Origin: Candidatus Omnitrophota bacterium
GTDB lineage: Bacteria; Omnitrophota; Gorgyraeia; Zapsychrales; Zapsychraceae
Direction of reading: 5' to 3'
Length of the DNA stretch: 33,021 nucleotides
NCBI GenBank assembly: GCA_029567025.1
Contig: JAKQLT010000217.1
Coordinates: forward strand, 1 to 33,021
Positions within the stretch are counted from its first letter, which is position 1; every line of letters begins with the position of its first letter. Of the stretch, positions 15,502 through 23,091 are shown piece after piece. The notes below the pieces were generated by a model that did no database searches, was not told where the DNA came from, and saw nothing but the letters and a program-made list of their open reading frames with translations. A program made the position numbers and the translations under genes.

Positions 15502-15530
15502 TTGATTTGTATACTTAAAAGAAGTATACT
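15502..15530 (+). promoter_or_regulatory. Promoter and palindromic operator of the DUF4143 ATPase gene
   Basis: TTGATT (15502-15507) and TATACT (15525-15530) are separated by 17 bases. Between them lies a perfect 8-base inverted repeat GTATACTT/AAGTATAC (15509-15516 and 15522-15529) that overlaps the -10 box. A dimeric repressor bound there would block the promoter. No regulator gene is adjacent, so the ATPase itself or a distant protein could act. Confidence 0.6.
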
Positions 15531-15566
15531 CCATTTTAGTAATACTAATTCGGAGGACAATGCGTA

Positions 15567-16730
15567 ATGAAAAATCTAAAAAGAATTCTTAATATCAAAC
15601 TTCCGCAAAAACAATCCGCGTTTTTATGGGGAGCTAGAAAAACAGGGAAGACAACTTATCTTAAAGAGAGATTTCCTAAAAGCATTGTATATGATTTTTT
15701 GAAAACGGATTTATTTTTTGAGATCTCAAAGAATCCTTCGCTTTTACGTGAACGATTGCTGGCACAAGATGAAACGGCCCTTAAAGAACCTATCATTCTT
15801 GATGAAGCACAGAAGGTTCCTCAAGTTCTGGATGAAGTGCATTGGTTAATAGAAAATAAAGGTTTAAGATTTGTCCTCTGTGGATCAAGCGCCAGAAAGC
15901 TTAAGAAAGGGCATGCTAATCTTTTGGGTGGCAGGGCTTGGCGATATGAATTGTTTCCTCTTGTTAGTGCGGAAATTGGAAAAATTGATTTGCTGCGTGC
16001 TTTAAATCAGGGGCTCATTGCCAGTCATTATTTAGAAGAGGAACAATCGTCTAAGAAATCTTTAGAGGCTTATTTGCAGGATTATCTACGAGAAGAGGTT
16101 TTTGCTGAAGGGTTGACACGCAACATTCCAGCTTTTTCGAGATTTTTTGATGCTTTCGGATATTCCCATGGGGAGTTAACAAACTATACTAACATTGCGC
16201 GGGAATGCGGCGTTGATTCAAAAACGGTTAAAGAATATTATCAAATTTTGGTAGACACTTTGTTGGCGGTCAGGGTGGAACCTTTTAAAAAAAGACAATC
16301 GCGGCAAGTTATTTCTAAAGCTTCAAAATATTATTTGTTTGATGTGGGCGTTGCAGGATATTTGACAAAAAGACATTTAACAGAATGTAGGGGTTCAGAG
16401 TTTGGAAAGGCGTTCGAACATTTTATTTTGATGGAAATCGTTGCGTATAAATCCTATTCAAGTAAGGGTTTTACAATAAATTTTTGGAGAACGAAATTGG
16501 GCGTTGAGGTTGATTTTGTATTGGCACAAGGCGAAGTGGCCATTGAGGTTAAAGGTTCTAACCAAATTGAAAGAAGAAATATGAACGGAGTAGAAGTTTT
16601 TGCCCAAGCCTTTAATCCTAAAAGAAGCATTATTGTCTGCAATGAAAAAGAAAAGAGATTGTGTGGAAAAATAGAAATATTACCCTGGCGGATTTTTTTA
16701 GAGCAACTCTGGGCAGGCAAAATATTGTAA
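15567..16730 (+). CDS. AAA-type ATPase with C-terminal DUF4143
   Basis: The 387-residue product has an N-terminal P-loop ATPase of the AAA_14 type (GARKTGKTT at 22-30; Walker B IILDEAQKVP near 72-81; sensor-like VLCGSSARKL near 111-120) and a C-terminal DUF4143 region. The latter ends in a nuclease-like fold element EVDFVLAQGEVAIEVKGS. Such proteins are scattered, horizontally moved and of unsettled function. The GGAGGA at 15552-15557 fixes the start at ATG 15567. It has its own promoter with an operator and lies between IS-like ends, consistent with cargo on a mobile island. Confidence 0.85.
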   Translation: MKNLKRILNIKLPQKQSAFLWGARKTGKTTYLKERFPKSIVYDFLKTDLFFEISKNPSLLRERLLAQDETALKEPIILDEAQKVPQVLDEVHWLIENKGLRFVLCGSSARKLKKGHANLLGGRAWRYELFPLVSAEIGKIDLLRALNQGLIASHYLEEEQSSKKSLEAYLQDYLREEVFAEGLTRNIPAFSRFFDAFGYSHGELTNYTNIARECGVDSKTVKEYYQILVDTLLAVRVEPFKKRQSRQVISKASKYYLFDVGVAGYLTKRHLTECRGSEFGKAFEHFILMEIVAYKSYSSKGFTINFWRTKLGVEVDFVLAQGEVAIEVKGSNQIERRNMNGVEVFAQAFNPKRSIIVCNEKEKRLCGKIEILPWRIFLEQLWAGKIL

Positions 16731-16758
16731 ATGGACCGGCCGATTAAATTTTCAGAAA

Positions 16759-16920
16759 TTATGCTGACGCATTTCCGTTATATTTGCGCCAAGGGCGTTT
16801 TGAGGCAGCACTCTCTTTGTTAAAAGTGTCAAAATACTGTTTGGACGTCATATAGTTCAAGGATTGATGCGGATAGTCGGTATTGTAGTCGACAATACAA
16901 AAGATGTGGAAATCGAGAAA
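16759..16920 (-). pseudogene. Transposase (integrase-core) C-terminal remnant
   Basis: The minus strand encodes DYNTDYPHQSLNYMTSKQYF and continues about 25 residues to a TAA at 16759-16761. The pattern YN-x-x-x-PHQSL-x-Y-x-T is the C-terminal end of IS3/IS481-type DDE integrases, including the region just after the catalytic Glu. The frame is closed by a stop just upstream, with the coding continuing in another frame, so only a decayed fragment remains. It is direct evidence that an insertion sequence once sat here, between the ATPase and the AbiE genes. Confidence 0.75.
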
Positions 16921-16951
16921 TTAAATGAAGGCATTTTTTAGCGTTGGCTAT

Positions 16952-16980
16952 TGACAAATGTGCTATTTTGAAGTATTCTT
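16952..16980 (+). promoter_or_regulatory. Promoter of the AbiE-like operon
   Basis: A perfect TTGACA, beginning near 16952, and TATTCT are separated by 17 bases. The start would lie about 30 bases ahead of ATG 17018. AbiEi-type antitoxins usually repress their own promoter by binding repeats there; no clear inverted repeat is visible. Confidence 0.65.
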
Positions 16981-17017
16981 CGTTTCAGATAATGGACAAT
17001 AAAAGGATTTATCTGAA

Positions 17018-17629
17018 ATGAACAAAGAAGAGGTTATTAAACAGTTTTTAGATCAAAAAATGCTGGTTTTTTCTTTTGAGGATTTTTGCGCGTTTTATCC
17101 TCAAGAAAATCCGGAAACGATTAAGAAGTGCCTTTTTCGTCTAAAAAAAAGAGGCTGGTTGTCTTCTTTGCGTAAAGGCCTTTATGAAATAACATTTCCG
17201 CAGGATTCTAATCTTCCTGATTTATATTTAGCCAATAAAATTTACGCGCCGTCTTATGTGTCGCTTCAAACCGCATTGTCGCATTATGGCATTATTCCTG
17301 AAGTCGCTATGGCGGTAACCTCCATTACGAGTAAAACAACACGGCAATTTAAAAATAAATACGGTTTGTTTATTTACCGCGCGGTTCAGCCTAAAATGTT
17401 TTGTGGTTATCAGATTGAAAAATATAATGGTTATAATGTGTTAATTGCAGAGCCAGAAAAAGCCTTGATGGATTATATTTATTTTCAAACATTTCGAGGC
17501 CAGAAATTTGATAGAGAAGCGCATCGTATCGATATGAAAAGAGTGAAGAAGATGAATAAAAAGAAAATTCAAAATTATGCGCAGTTATTCGGGCTAAAAT
17601 TAAAGGAGTCGCTTTATGCTCACATTTGA
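17018..17629 (+). CDS. AbiEi-like antitoxin / transcriptional regulator
   Basis: The 203-residue protein has an N-terminal winged-helix-like region (FSFEDFCAFYPQENPETIKKCLFRLKKRGWL, described by position 18-48) and the AbiEi antitoxin core YVSLQTALSHYGIIPE, then FKNKYGLFIYRAV and the tail AEPEKALMDYIY. These are the antitoxin half of type IV toxin-antitoxin systems that block phage growth by abortive infection or maintain plasmids. It overlaps the toxin start by 14 bases, the usual arrangement. It lies in the accessory island next to a transposase remnant. Confidence 0.85.
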   Translation: MNKEEVIKQFLDQKMLVFSFEDFCAFYPQENPETIKKCLFRLKKRGWLSSLRKGLYEITFPQDSNLPDLYLANKIYAPSYVSLQTALSHYGIIPEVAMAVTSITSKTTRQFKNKYGLFIYRAVQPKMFCGYQIEKYNGYNVLIAEPEKALMDYIYFQTFRGQKFDREAHRIDMKRVKKMNKKKIQNYAQLFGLKLKESLYAHI

Positions 17630-18410
17630 GGCTTTAAGCGAAGATGCAAAATTAAGAGGCATGCCAACGGCTAATACTCGCGGTATTTTACGGGAATATC
17701 TTCAGATTTTGATTTTAAAAGAGATGTATCAATTGCCGGCGGGCAGAAAGCTTTTCTTTACTGGTGAAACCTATTTAAGGCTGGCGCATCAAACGAAAAG
17801 ATTCTCAGAAAATTTAGATTTTAATGTCAGCGCTATGAGTAAGATTGAATTTGAAAGTGTTTTACAAAAAATCCAGGCCACGCTTAAGAAAACGGGTGTT
17901 AATACAAATTTGGAATTTGAGCATTGGGGAAATCTTTTTGTGGCTGAGCTCATTTTCCCAGATATCGAGAAATTTTATGGGATCGTTTTACCTCATTCTA
18001 AAAAAGAGGGAATTGTCATTAAGGTTGAAGCAAACAATCCAAAGTGGAACATTAAAACACAAACGCTCGCCATTACAGGTTTCGGACAAATGTATCCAGT
18101 TATTTGCACGGATAAAGGCGCTTTGTTTGCTGATAAAATTGACGCTTTGTTAAAGAAAAATCGAGCAAGGCATCTTTTTGATATTATTTTTATGTTATCT
18201 AAGAAATATCCGGTTGATAGCTACGTATTAAAATCGTTGGGAATTACAGAAAATCCTTTTGATGTTATTGTTAAATGTGTCAACAGTTTTTCTATTGAAG
18301 AATTAAAGAAGCAAGCGGAATCTTTAAGGCCTTTTCTTTTTGATGAAAGAGAGGCTGATTTAATTATTAACGCTCCTGCTATTGTAAAACAGTTGCTTGA
18401 GATGGATTAA
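17616..18410 (+). CDS. AbiEii-like nucleotidyltransferase toxin with altered motifs
   Basis: The 264-residue product belongs to the AbiEii/AbiGii nucleotidyltransferase family, whose members add nucleotides to tRNA or other targets. The expected glycine motif GGT and the RFSEDLDF metal site are changed here: FFTGETYLRL has Glu51 for the second Gly, and RFSENLDF has Asn66 for the first Asp of DxD, while Asp68 is kept. The later KVEANNPKWN region and the KIDALLKKNRARHLFDI helix (Lys, Arg, Asp) are conserved. It may be a weakened toxin tolerated after decay, or a variant. ATG 17616 lies inside the antitoxin gene after AAAGGAG. Confidence 0.85.
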   Translation: MLTFEALSEDAKLRGMPTANTRGILREYLQILILKEMYQLPAGRKLFFTGETYLRLAHQTKRFSENLDFNVSAMSKIEFESVLQKIQATLKKTGVNTNLEFEHWGNLFVAELIFPDIEKFYGIVLPHSKKEGIVIKVEANNPKWNIKTQTLAITGFGQMYPVICTDKGALFADKIDALLKKNRARHLFDIIFMLSKKYPVDSYVLKSLGITENPFDVIVKCVNSFSIEELKKQAESLRPFLFDEREADLIINAPAIVKQLLEMD

Positions 18411-18778
18411 CTGTATAAATAGTTTTTTTGCTTGCTTTCCGTTTAACCTTTCGACATTATATCTTTTGATGAAAACCCCGCAATTATTTTAGATTTTGTA
18501 TTAGACTGTCCGTTTGAGCGCCTTTTTTAAATGATTATTTTAAAAAACAGCAGATTATAAAAAGGCCACTGTTTATCCGCATTAAAAATTCTGTTTTAAT
18601 TTCTAAATTTTACTTTTTTACAATTTCCGTTTTAACTCGCAAAATATTGGAAAGATTTTATGATTTAGGGAAATTTATTTTGACGCTTGCTGGGGGGGGC
18701 AAGTGGCGCGATTTTATTCTCCGTCGGTAGAATTTAAAAAATGGCAAAGAAAACGGTTTTAAAAAAATGAATAAGGGC
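18411..18778. other. Non-coding stretch after the AbiE operon
   Basis: No gene is recognised. The stretch holds the second copy of the exporter promoter (18431-18492). It also holds a short GC-rich hairpin near 18685-18701 (CTTGC and GCAAG around a run of G). The rest is AT-rich. All longer frames are interrupted. Confidence 0.5.
18431..18492 (+). repeat. Diverged second copy of the exporter promoter and start codon
   Basis: Bases 18431-18471 match 20889-20929 at 31 of 41 positions without gaps, including CTTGCTTTCC, TAACCTTTCGA, the -10 region and the ATG at the same distance. After the ATG the similarity continues weakly (ATGAAAAC...CAATTATTTT against ATGAAAAAAACAAATTTATTTT) but a TAG ends the frame after seven codons at 18490-18492. 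This looks like the decayed 5' end of the ABC exporter gene, left when the peptide and maturase genes arrived between the two copies. Confidence 0.6.
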
Positions 18779-18808
18779 TTGCTTTTCTTCTATGGTATGG
18801 CATACTTA
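18779..18808 (+). promoter_or_regulatory. Candidate promoter of the peptide/maturase unit
   Basis: TTGCTT (18779-18784) is followed after 18 bases by TACTTA (18803-18808). The -10 match is weak. The start would lie about 65 bases before the peptide ATG, within a leader that ends in AAAGGAGG. Confidence 0.4.
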
Positions 18809-18881
18809 TCGTAGAACAAAAATTTGGGAGTTAGAAAAAATTAATTTTAACCGTAATTTTTTTTTAAAAAAGGAGGAAAAT

Positions 18882-19030
18882 ATGGCGAAAAACGTATCGA
18901 TTAAAAAAATGCTACAGGTAAGGACAATACAGTTCGGGGAGAGGTAGCAAATCCTGGTCCAGATAAAGGTTGTCATTATCTTCCGAAGATCTCTAACCCG
19001 TGTGAAACAGACGACCCAATGTATCAATAA
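18882..19030 (+). CDS. Probable RiPP precursor peptide, frameshifted at an A7 run
   Basis: A strong AAAGGAGG precedes ATG 18882, which reads MAKNVSIKK. In that frame translation stops after 21 residues at TAG 18945-18947. Shifting back one base in the run of seven A (18903-18909), or adding one A, opens a frame to TAA 19028. This continues NATGKDNTVRGEVANPGPDK, then GCHYLPKISNPCETDDPMYQ: 49 residues in all with two Cys. The size, position just ahead of a radical SAM/SPASM maturase and Cys-containing, Gly/Pro-bearing tail suit a precursor whose C-terminal half is modified. The shift could be slippage on A7, decay or an undercalled base. No database family is claimed. Confidence 0.55.
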
Positions 19031-19044
19031 AAAGTATATCTTAA

Positions 19045-19098
19045 TTTTTTTAAGAAGATTATTAATTTATGCGTTTTTTAATAATCTTCTTAAAAAAA
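19045..19098 (+). other. Perfect 20-bp inverted repeat between peptide and maturase
   Basis: Bases 19045-19064 pair perfectly with 19079-19098 around a 14-base loop. The stem is A/U-rich at its base and contains AAGAAGATTATTA. There is no U-run after the stem on either strand, so it is not a standard terminator. In RiPP operons a hairpin here commonly lets the precursor mRNA accumulate above the enzyme mRNA; that role is inferred. Confidence 0.75.
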
Positions 19099-19223
19099 AT
19101 ATAATTTTAGTCGTAAAATTTGAACGATTTTGTTTCTATAAAATCATTAGTAATATCCCCACCCTTTTTTTAAAGAAATTATTAAATAAAAAAAGATATG
19201 AATTTGAATGTAAGGAGTCCTGA

Positions 19224-20864
19224 TTGAAAATGAAATGTTCGAAAATAATTAAGCCAATGCTTTTATTCCCATTTATTGCTAATGAGAAATATTATGTTTA
19301 TTTGCCTGTTTTGGGGGAAGTGTGGAATATTGATAGAAATGTTTTATATGAGGCTTTAAAACTTTTAAGTTCTTTACGTGTTGAAATGAGCGTTAGTGTT
19401 TTTAAAAAAAAATTAGTGGATAAGACAGCTGTTTCTGAACAGGATTGGAAGGGTGTTGAAGAATTGATTTTAACACTACAGACTCCTCAAAACACGAGAT
19501 TTTTAAAAAGGTCTGAAATTAATAAACGATTTTATCGAGAAAAAGAAATCATTGAAAAACGATATAATGAAACGTTAAAAATATATCGTTTGGGAAAAAA
19601 CAACGATGCAATTTCTGGTAAGCTTATATTAAATTTAACAGATCGTTGTAATTTTAAATGCAAATATTGTGTAGAGAGGGGAGATTTGTATTATGAACCA
19701 TCTGATCGTTGCTTGGGGAAAATGACTAGGGAAATAGGTTTTAATGCTATTCAAGACTTCTTATTTCAGCGAAAAAGAAGTGTTGTTAAGGAAGTTGAGA
19801 TTGTTTTTTTTGGCGGAGAACCTCTGATAGAGATGAATCTTTTAGTGGATCTTATTGAATTTGCAAAGAAAACACATAAAGGGTTATCCATGCGGCCTTG
19901 TTTAGTCCTAAAAGTTGCGACGAATGGGACATTACTAAACAAAACAAATGTTAGATATTTTGTTAAGGAAAACATTTGTTTACAAATCAGCCTTGATGGC
20001 CCTAAGGAAATACATGATAAATTTAGGCATAATATCGCGGGATTAGGCACGTTTAAGGCGGTAAGTAAAGCTGTAAGGATGCTTAAAAGAGAAGCCTTTG
20101 AAATGAGAAAGTTTGATTACTTTAGTAAATGTGTGTTTTTTATCGGGACATTTACAGATAATGCCGATAAGGAAAAAATAAAGAATTTTTTCTTACGGAC
20201 ACCTCTTCTTGTTTCTCTTCATGGAAAAAGGGCAATGTTTTTTTTGAACGCGATTTCTCCCTGTGGCCTGAAGGATTGTTATAGCTTTATAGAAAGAAAA
20301 ACAACAGCGCTTGAGAACTATGATTCAATAAAAAAGGATATTAACTCATTGAAAGATTCAAATGTCCCAAGAGATTATAAAATAAGCATACAAAGGCGAT
20401 TGAATTATTTTTGTGAAAAGAATGCTCAAAAGTTTTTGACCCCATCCCCCAGGAAAGAGCCTTGCGTATTAAGTGATAAATTGTGCAATATAGTTCAAGA
20501 AACAAAAACATTTGTAGAGTCTGATGGAACTATATATTTCTGTTCTCTTTGTAAAATTAAAGAGTTGGCCATAGGGAGTTATGCGGATAAAGGAATTGAT
20601 TTTGAGAGAATTAAAATTATTATGCAAGAATATTTGCAGTTCGGTAAAAAATGTTATAGTTGTCCCATACAGCCAGTATGTTCTCTTTGTTATCGAGATG
20701 GGAATGTTAATGGTCAGAAATATTTTTTTCCGCATAAAAATTCAAAGAATTGTGTGGATAATTTTAGACGGGTTCGCGAAAATTTTTCCTTTTTTTATGG
20801 ATTGATTGATGTTGTCCCCGAATTTAAGGTTTTTTATGAGAGATGGTTGAATAGGAGAAGATAG
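19224..20864 (+). CDS. Radical SAM/SPASM peptide maturase
   Basis: This 546-residue enzyme is predicted to modify a ribosomal peptide. The SAM-cluster motif is CNFKCKYC (Cys142, 146, 149), followed by GGEP at 197-200 and the barrel segments VATNGTLL and ISLDGPKEIHD. The C-terminal SPASM region has many Cys for auxiliary iron-sulfur clusters (440, 443, 477, 480, 486, 489, 510), with CYSCPIQPVCSLCYRDG. The first 130 residues resemble a peptide-recognition domain (YYVYLPVLGEVWNIDRNVLY). The TTG at 19224 sits six bases after AAGGAG; ATG 19230 is twelve away. It uses far fewer GC-rich codons than the exporter gene downstream, a sign of separate origin. The chemistry (thioether or other) is not readable. 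Confidence 0.88.
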   Translation: MKMKCSKIIKPMLLFPFIANEKYYVYLPVLGEVWNIDRNVLYEALKLLSSLRVEMSVSVFKKKLVDKTAVSEQDWKGVEELILTLQTPQNTRFLKRSEINKRFYREKEIIEKRYNETLKIYRLGKNNDAISGKLILNLTDRCNFKCKYCVERGDLYYEPSDRCLGKMTREIGFNAIQDFLFQRKRSVVKEVEIVFFGGEPLIEMNLLVDLIEFAKKTHKGLSMRPCLVLKVATNGTLLNKTNVRYFVKENICLQISLDGPKEIHDKFRHNIAGLGTFKAVSKAVRMLKREAFEMRKFDYFSKCVFFIGTFTDNADKEKIKNFFLRTPLLVSLHGKRAMFFLNAISPCGLKDCYSFIERKTTALENYDSIKKDINSLKDSNVPRDYKISIQRRLNYFCEKNAQKFLTPSPRKEPCVLSDKLCNIVQETKTFVESDGTIYFCSLCKIKELAIGSYADKGIDFERIKIIMQEYLQFGKKCYSCPIQPVCSLCYRDGNVNGQKYFFPHKNSKNCVDNFRRVRENFSFFYGLIDVVPEFKVFYERWLNRRR

Positions 20865-20888
20865 TCAGAAGCTAAAAATATTTTTCCT

Positions 20889-20926
20889 CTTGCTTTCCCG
20901 CTAACCTTTCGATACTATAATTCTCA
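20889..20926 (+). promoter_or_regulatory. Leaderless promoter of the ABC exporter gene
   Basis: A perfect TATAAT (20916-20921) ends five bases before ATG 20927, so transcription should start at or next to the A of the ATG. There is no Shine-Dalgarno. The upstream TTGCTTTCCC and TAACCTTTCGA blocks are conserved in the copy at 18431. TTGCTT is 20 bases from the -10, too far for an ordinary -35, so a regulator may bind between. Confidence 0.6.
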
Positions 20927-23089
20927 ATGAAAAAAACAAATTTATTTTTTACCTACCAAAAATACATTCTCCCTTATTTAGGCAAAAGCGTTCTATCTCT
21001 TGTGATTGGCACAACGGCTATGATTTTTGGTATGATAACGCCGCTGATCACGAAGGTCTCCATTGATTACGCGTATCCTAATCGAGATATTTTTCTTTTA
21101 ACATTATTAATTCTTGCCGGAATTGTCCTTTTTCTTATTCGACGATTTTTTGATAGCATCGCCGGATATTTGGATATGTTTACGGATACGGACCTTGGCA
21201 TAAAGTTAAAAACAAAATTTTATGATAAGCTCCAAGAGCTTTCTTTAAAATTCCACAGTGAACAGCAAGCCGGCGATTTGGTCTATCGCATGGATGATGA
21301 TATTTCAACCGTTACATCCATGATCACGCAATTTATCGCGACTTCTTTGCAAACCTTAGCCCAGCTTTTCTTTTTATTATTTATCTGTTTTAAATTCGAT
21401 TGGCGTTTTACGGCGCTGGCTTTAACGGGCATTCCTATTTATTTTCTGGAAACCATGGTTTTTTCGAAAAAGCGTAAAGATGTTAGAGAAAAATCTTTAA
21501 AAATTCATTCCAGCCTTCAAAGTTATCTGCAGGAACGTGTGCCTGCTATAAAAATGATTAAATCTTTAGGCCGCGAGAAATTTGAATCCACGCTTTTTAA
21601 GAATAAAATAAAAGAAGTTTTTTTTGTGACTCGTCAAAGTCATGTGGTTTCATTTTTGAATTCTTTCGCGGATTCCTTTATTAGCACTATTTGGCTCGCG
21701 ATTCTTGGCTGGTATGGCGGCTATCGTGTGATTACCGGGAATTTAAGTATCGGCGAGCTTTTGGCTATTACCGCGTACGTTTCTCAAATTTACGGGCCGG
21801 TTATGCAAATCGGCGATATTTATAAATTTATGATCGAGGGCATGGTTTCGGTCAAACGTATTGATGAGGTTATTTCAGGAAAACCTGGAGTTGAAGACGC
21901 TCCCGACGCAAAAGAGCTCAAAGATGTCAAAGGCGATATTCTTTTTAAATCGGTTGATTTTAGTTATGTGCCGGAAAAACCTCTTATGAAGGATATTAAT
22001 TTAGCAATTAAAGCCGGGACATCCGTAGCCCTTGTGGGCCCAAGCGGCGCGGGAAAAACAACATTTACAGATTTGATTATGCGGTTTTATGATCCGGATA
22101 AAGGCGATATTTTTATTGATGGCCATAATTTAAAAAGCATCACACAAGAATCGTTGCGTAAGGCGGTGACTATTGTTAATCAGGAAATTACAATTTTTAC
22201 CGGGACAATTAAAGAAAATATTAAATATGGAAAAGAAAATGTGAGTTTTGAGGATATTGTCTCCGCGGCAAAAATGGCTAATGCCCATGAATTTATTGAA
22301 AAGCTTCCCGATGGATATGACACGATGCTCACTGAACGCGGGCGTAATTTATCCGGCGGACAAAGGCAAAGACTTACTATTGCGCGCGCGCTTATTCGTA
22401 ATCCTAAAGTTTTGATTTTGGATGAGGCGACTTCCGCGCTTGATCCTGAAAGCGAAGCGCGTATTCATGATGCGATGATTAAATTTAAAGAAGGCCGCAC
22501 GGTTGTTACGATTGCGCATAAACTTTCTACTATTGTTGATGCGGATGAAATAATGTTTTTTGAAAAAGGTCAGATTTCTGAACGCGGGATTTTTAATGAA
22601 CTTATGGCCATGAAAGGCCGTTTCGCTCGGTTTTTTGAAGTGGAGTTTGGAAATTTCCGTCATTTTTCAGATCGTTTGTCCCAGGAAGCCTTGCGTACCA
22701 AGCGTTATAAACGGCCATGTTCTTTTATGATGGTTCAGTTGCGAGATTTGGGGTTGTTAGCTCAAAAAATAGGCGAGGAAAATTTACGCGAAGTGTCTTT
22801 ACAAATAGAAGATGTGATACGTCTTTCTATTCGTGAAGTGGATTTTACGGCGAAATATCATGAAAATCGTTTTGTTGTGGGTTTGCCTGAAACTCCATCA
22901 GATGGCGCGCGTGTTGCCGCTGAGAGATTAGAAAAAAGAATCAGAGAATATTCTTTTGTAAAAAAAGATGAAGAAATAAAGGTTTCGCCTGTTATAGGCA
23001 TCGCGACGATAGGAGAAGACGCTCATACCACCACAGATCTTTATGTGCGCGCGGAAAAAATGATCGAAGATAAGTTGGCAGGAGTTTAA
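20927..23089 (+). CDS. ABC exporter fused to a degenerate GGDEF domain
   Basis: The 720-residue inner-membrane protein begins with an ABC exporter transmembrane domain (about 1-310, six helices). A nucleotide-binding domain follows: Walker A GPSGAGKTT 371-379, signature LSGGQ 475-479, Walker B VLILDE 495-500 and switch His531. No C39 peptidase precedes it. After the ABC part, residues 582-720 follow the GGDEF fold line by line: RLSQEALRTKRYKRPCSFMM, IGEENLREVSLQIEDVIR, EVDFTAKYHENRFVVGLPET and IGIATIGE. The catalytic GGDEF is replaced by HENRF at 645-649, so cyclic-di-GMP synthesis is not expected. It may bind GTP or a dinucleotide. It overlaps no gene and is 2 bases from the adaptor gene. 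Confidence 0.9.
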   Translation: MKKTNLFFTYQKYILPYLGKSVLSLVIGTTAMIFGMITPLITKVSIDYAYPNRDIFLLTLLILAGIVLFLIRRFFDSIAGYLDMFTDTDLGIKLKTKFYDKLQELSLKFHSEQQAGDLVYRMDDDISTVTSMITQFIATSLQTLAQLFFLLFICFKFDWRFTALALTGIPIYFLETMVFSKKRKDVREKSLKIHSSLQSYLQERVPAIKMIKSLGREKFESTLFKNKIKEVFFVTRQSHVVSFLNSFADSFISTIWLAILGWYGGYRVITGNLSIGELLAITAYVSQIYGPVMQIGDIYKFMIEGMVSVKRIDEVISGKPGVEDAPDAKELKDVKGDILFKSVDFSYVPEKPLMKDINLAIKAGTSVALVGPSGAGKTTFTDLIMRFYDPDKGDIFIDGHNLKSITQESLRKAVTIVNQEITIFTGTIKENIKYGKENVSFEDIVSAAKMANAHEFIEKLPDGYDTMLTERGRNLSGGQRQRLTIARALIRNPKVLILDEATSALDPESEARIHDAMIKFKEGRTVVTIAHKLSTIVDADEIMFFEKGQISERGIFNELMAMKGRFARFFEVEFGNFRHFSDRLSQEALRTKRYKRPCSFMMVQLRDLGLLAQKIGEENLREVSLQIEDVIRLSIREVDFTAKYHENRFVVGLPETPSDGARVAAERLEKRIREYSFVKKDEEIKVSPVIGIATIGEDAHTTTDLYVRAEKMIEDKLAGV

Positions 23090-23091
23090 AA

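Noticed and set aside
19045..19098. Intrinsic terminator between peptide and maturase
   Set aside because: The stem is strong but no U-run follows on either strand; the T and A runs are part of the stem itself.
19002..19223. 73-residue frame between the peptide and the maturase
   Set aside because: It reads through the 20-bp hairpin and AT-rich spacer, has no ribosome site, and overlaps the end of the better supported peptide frame.
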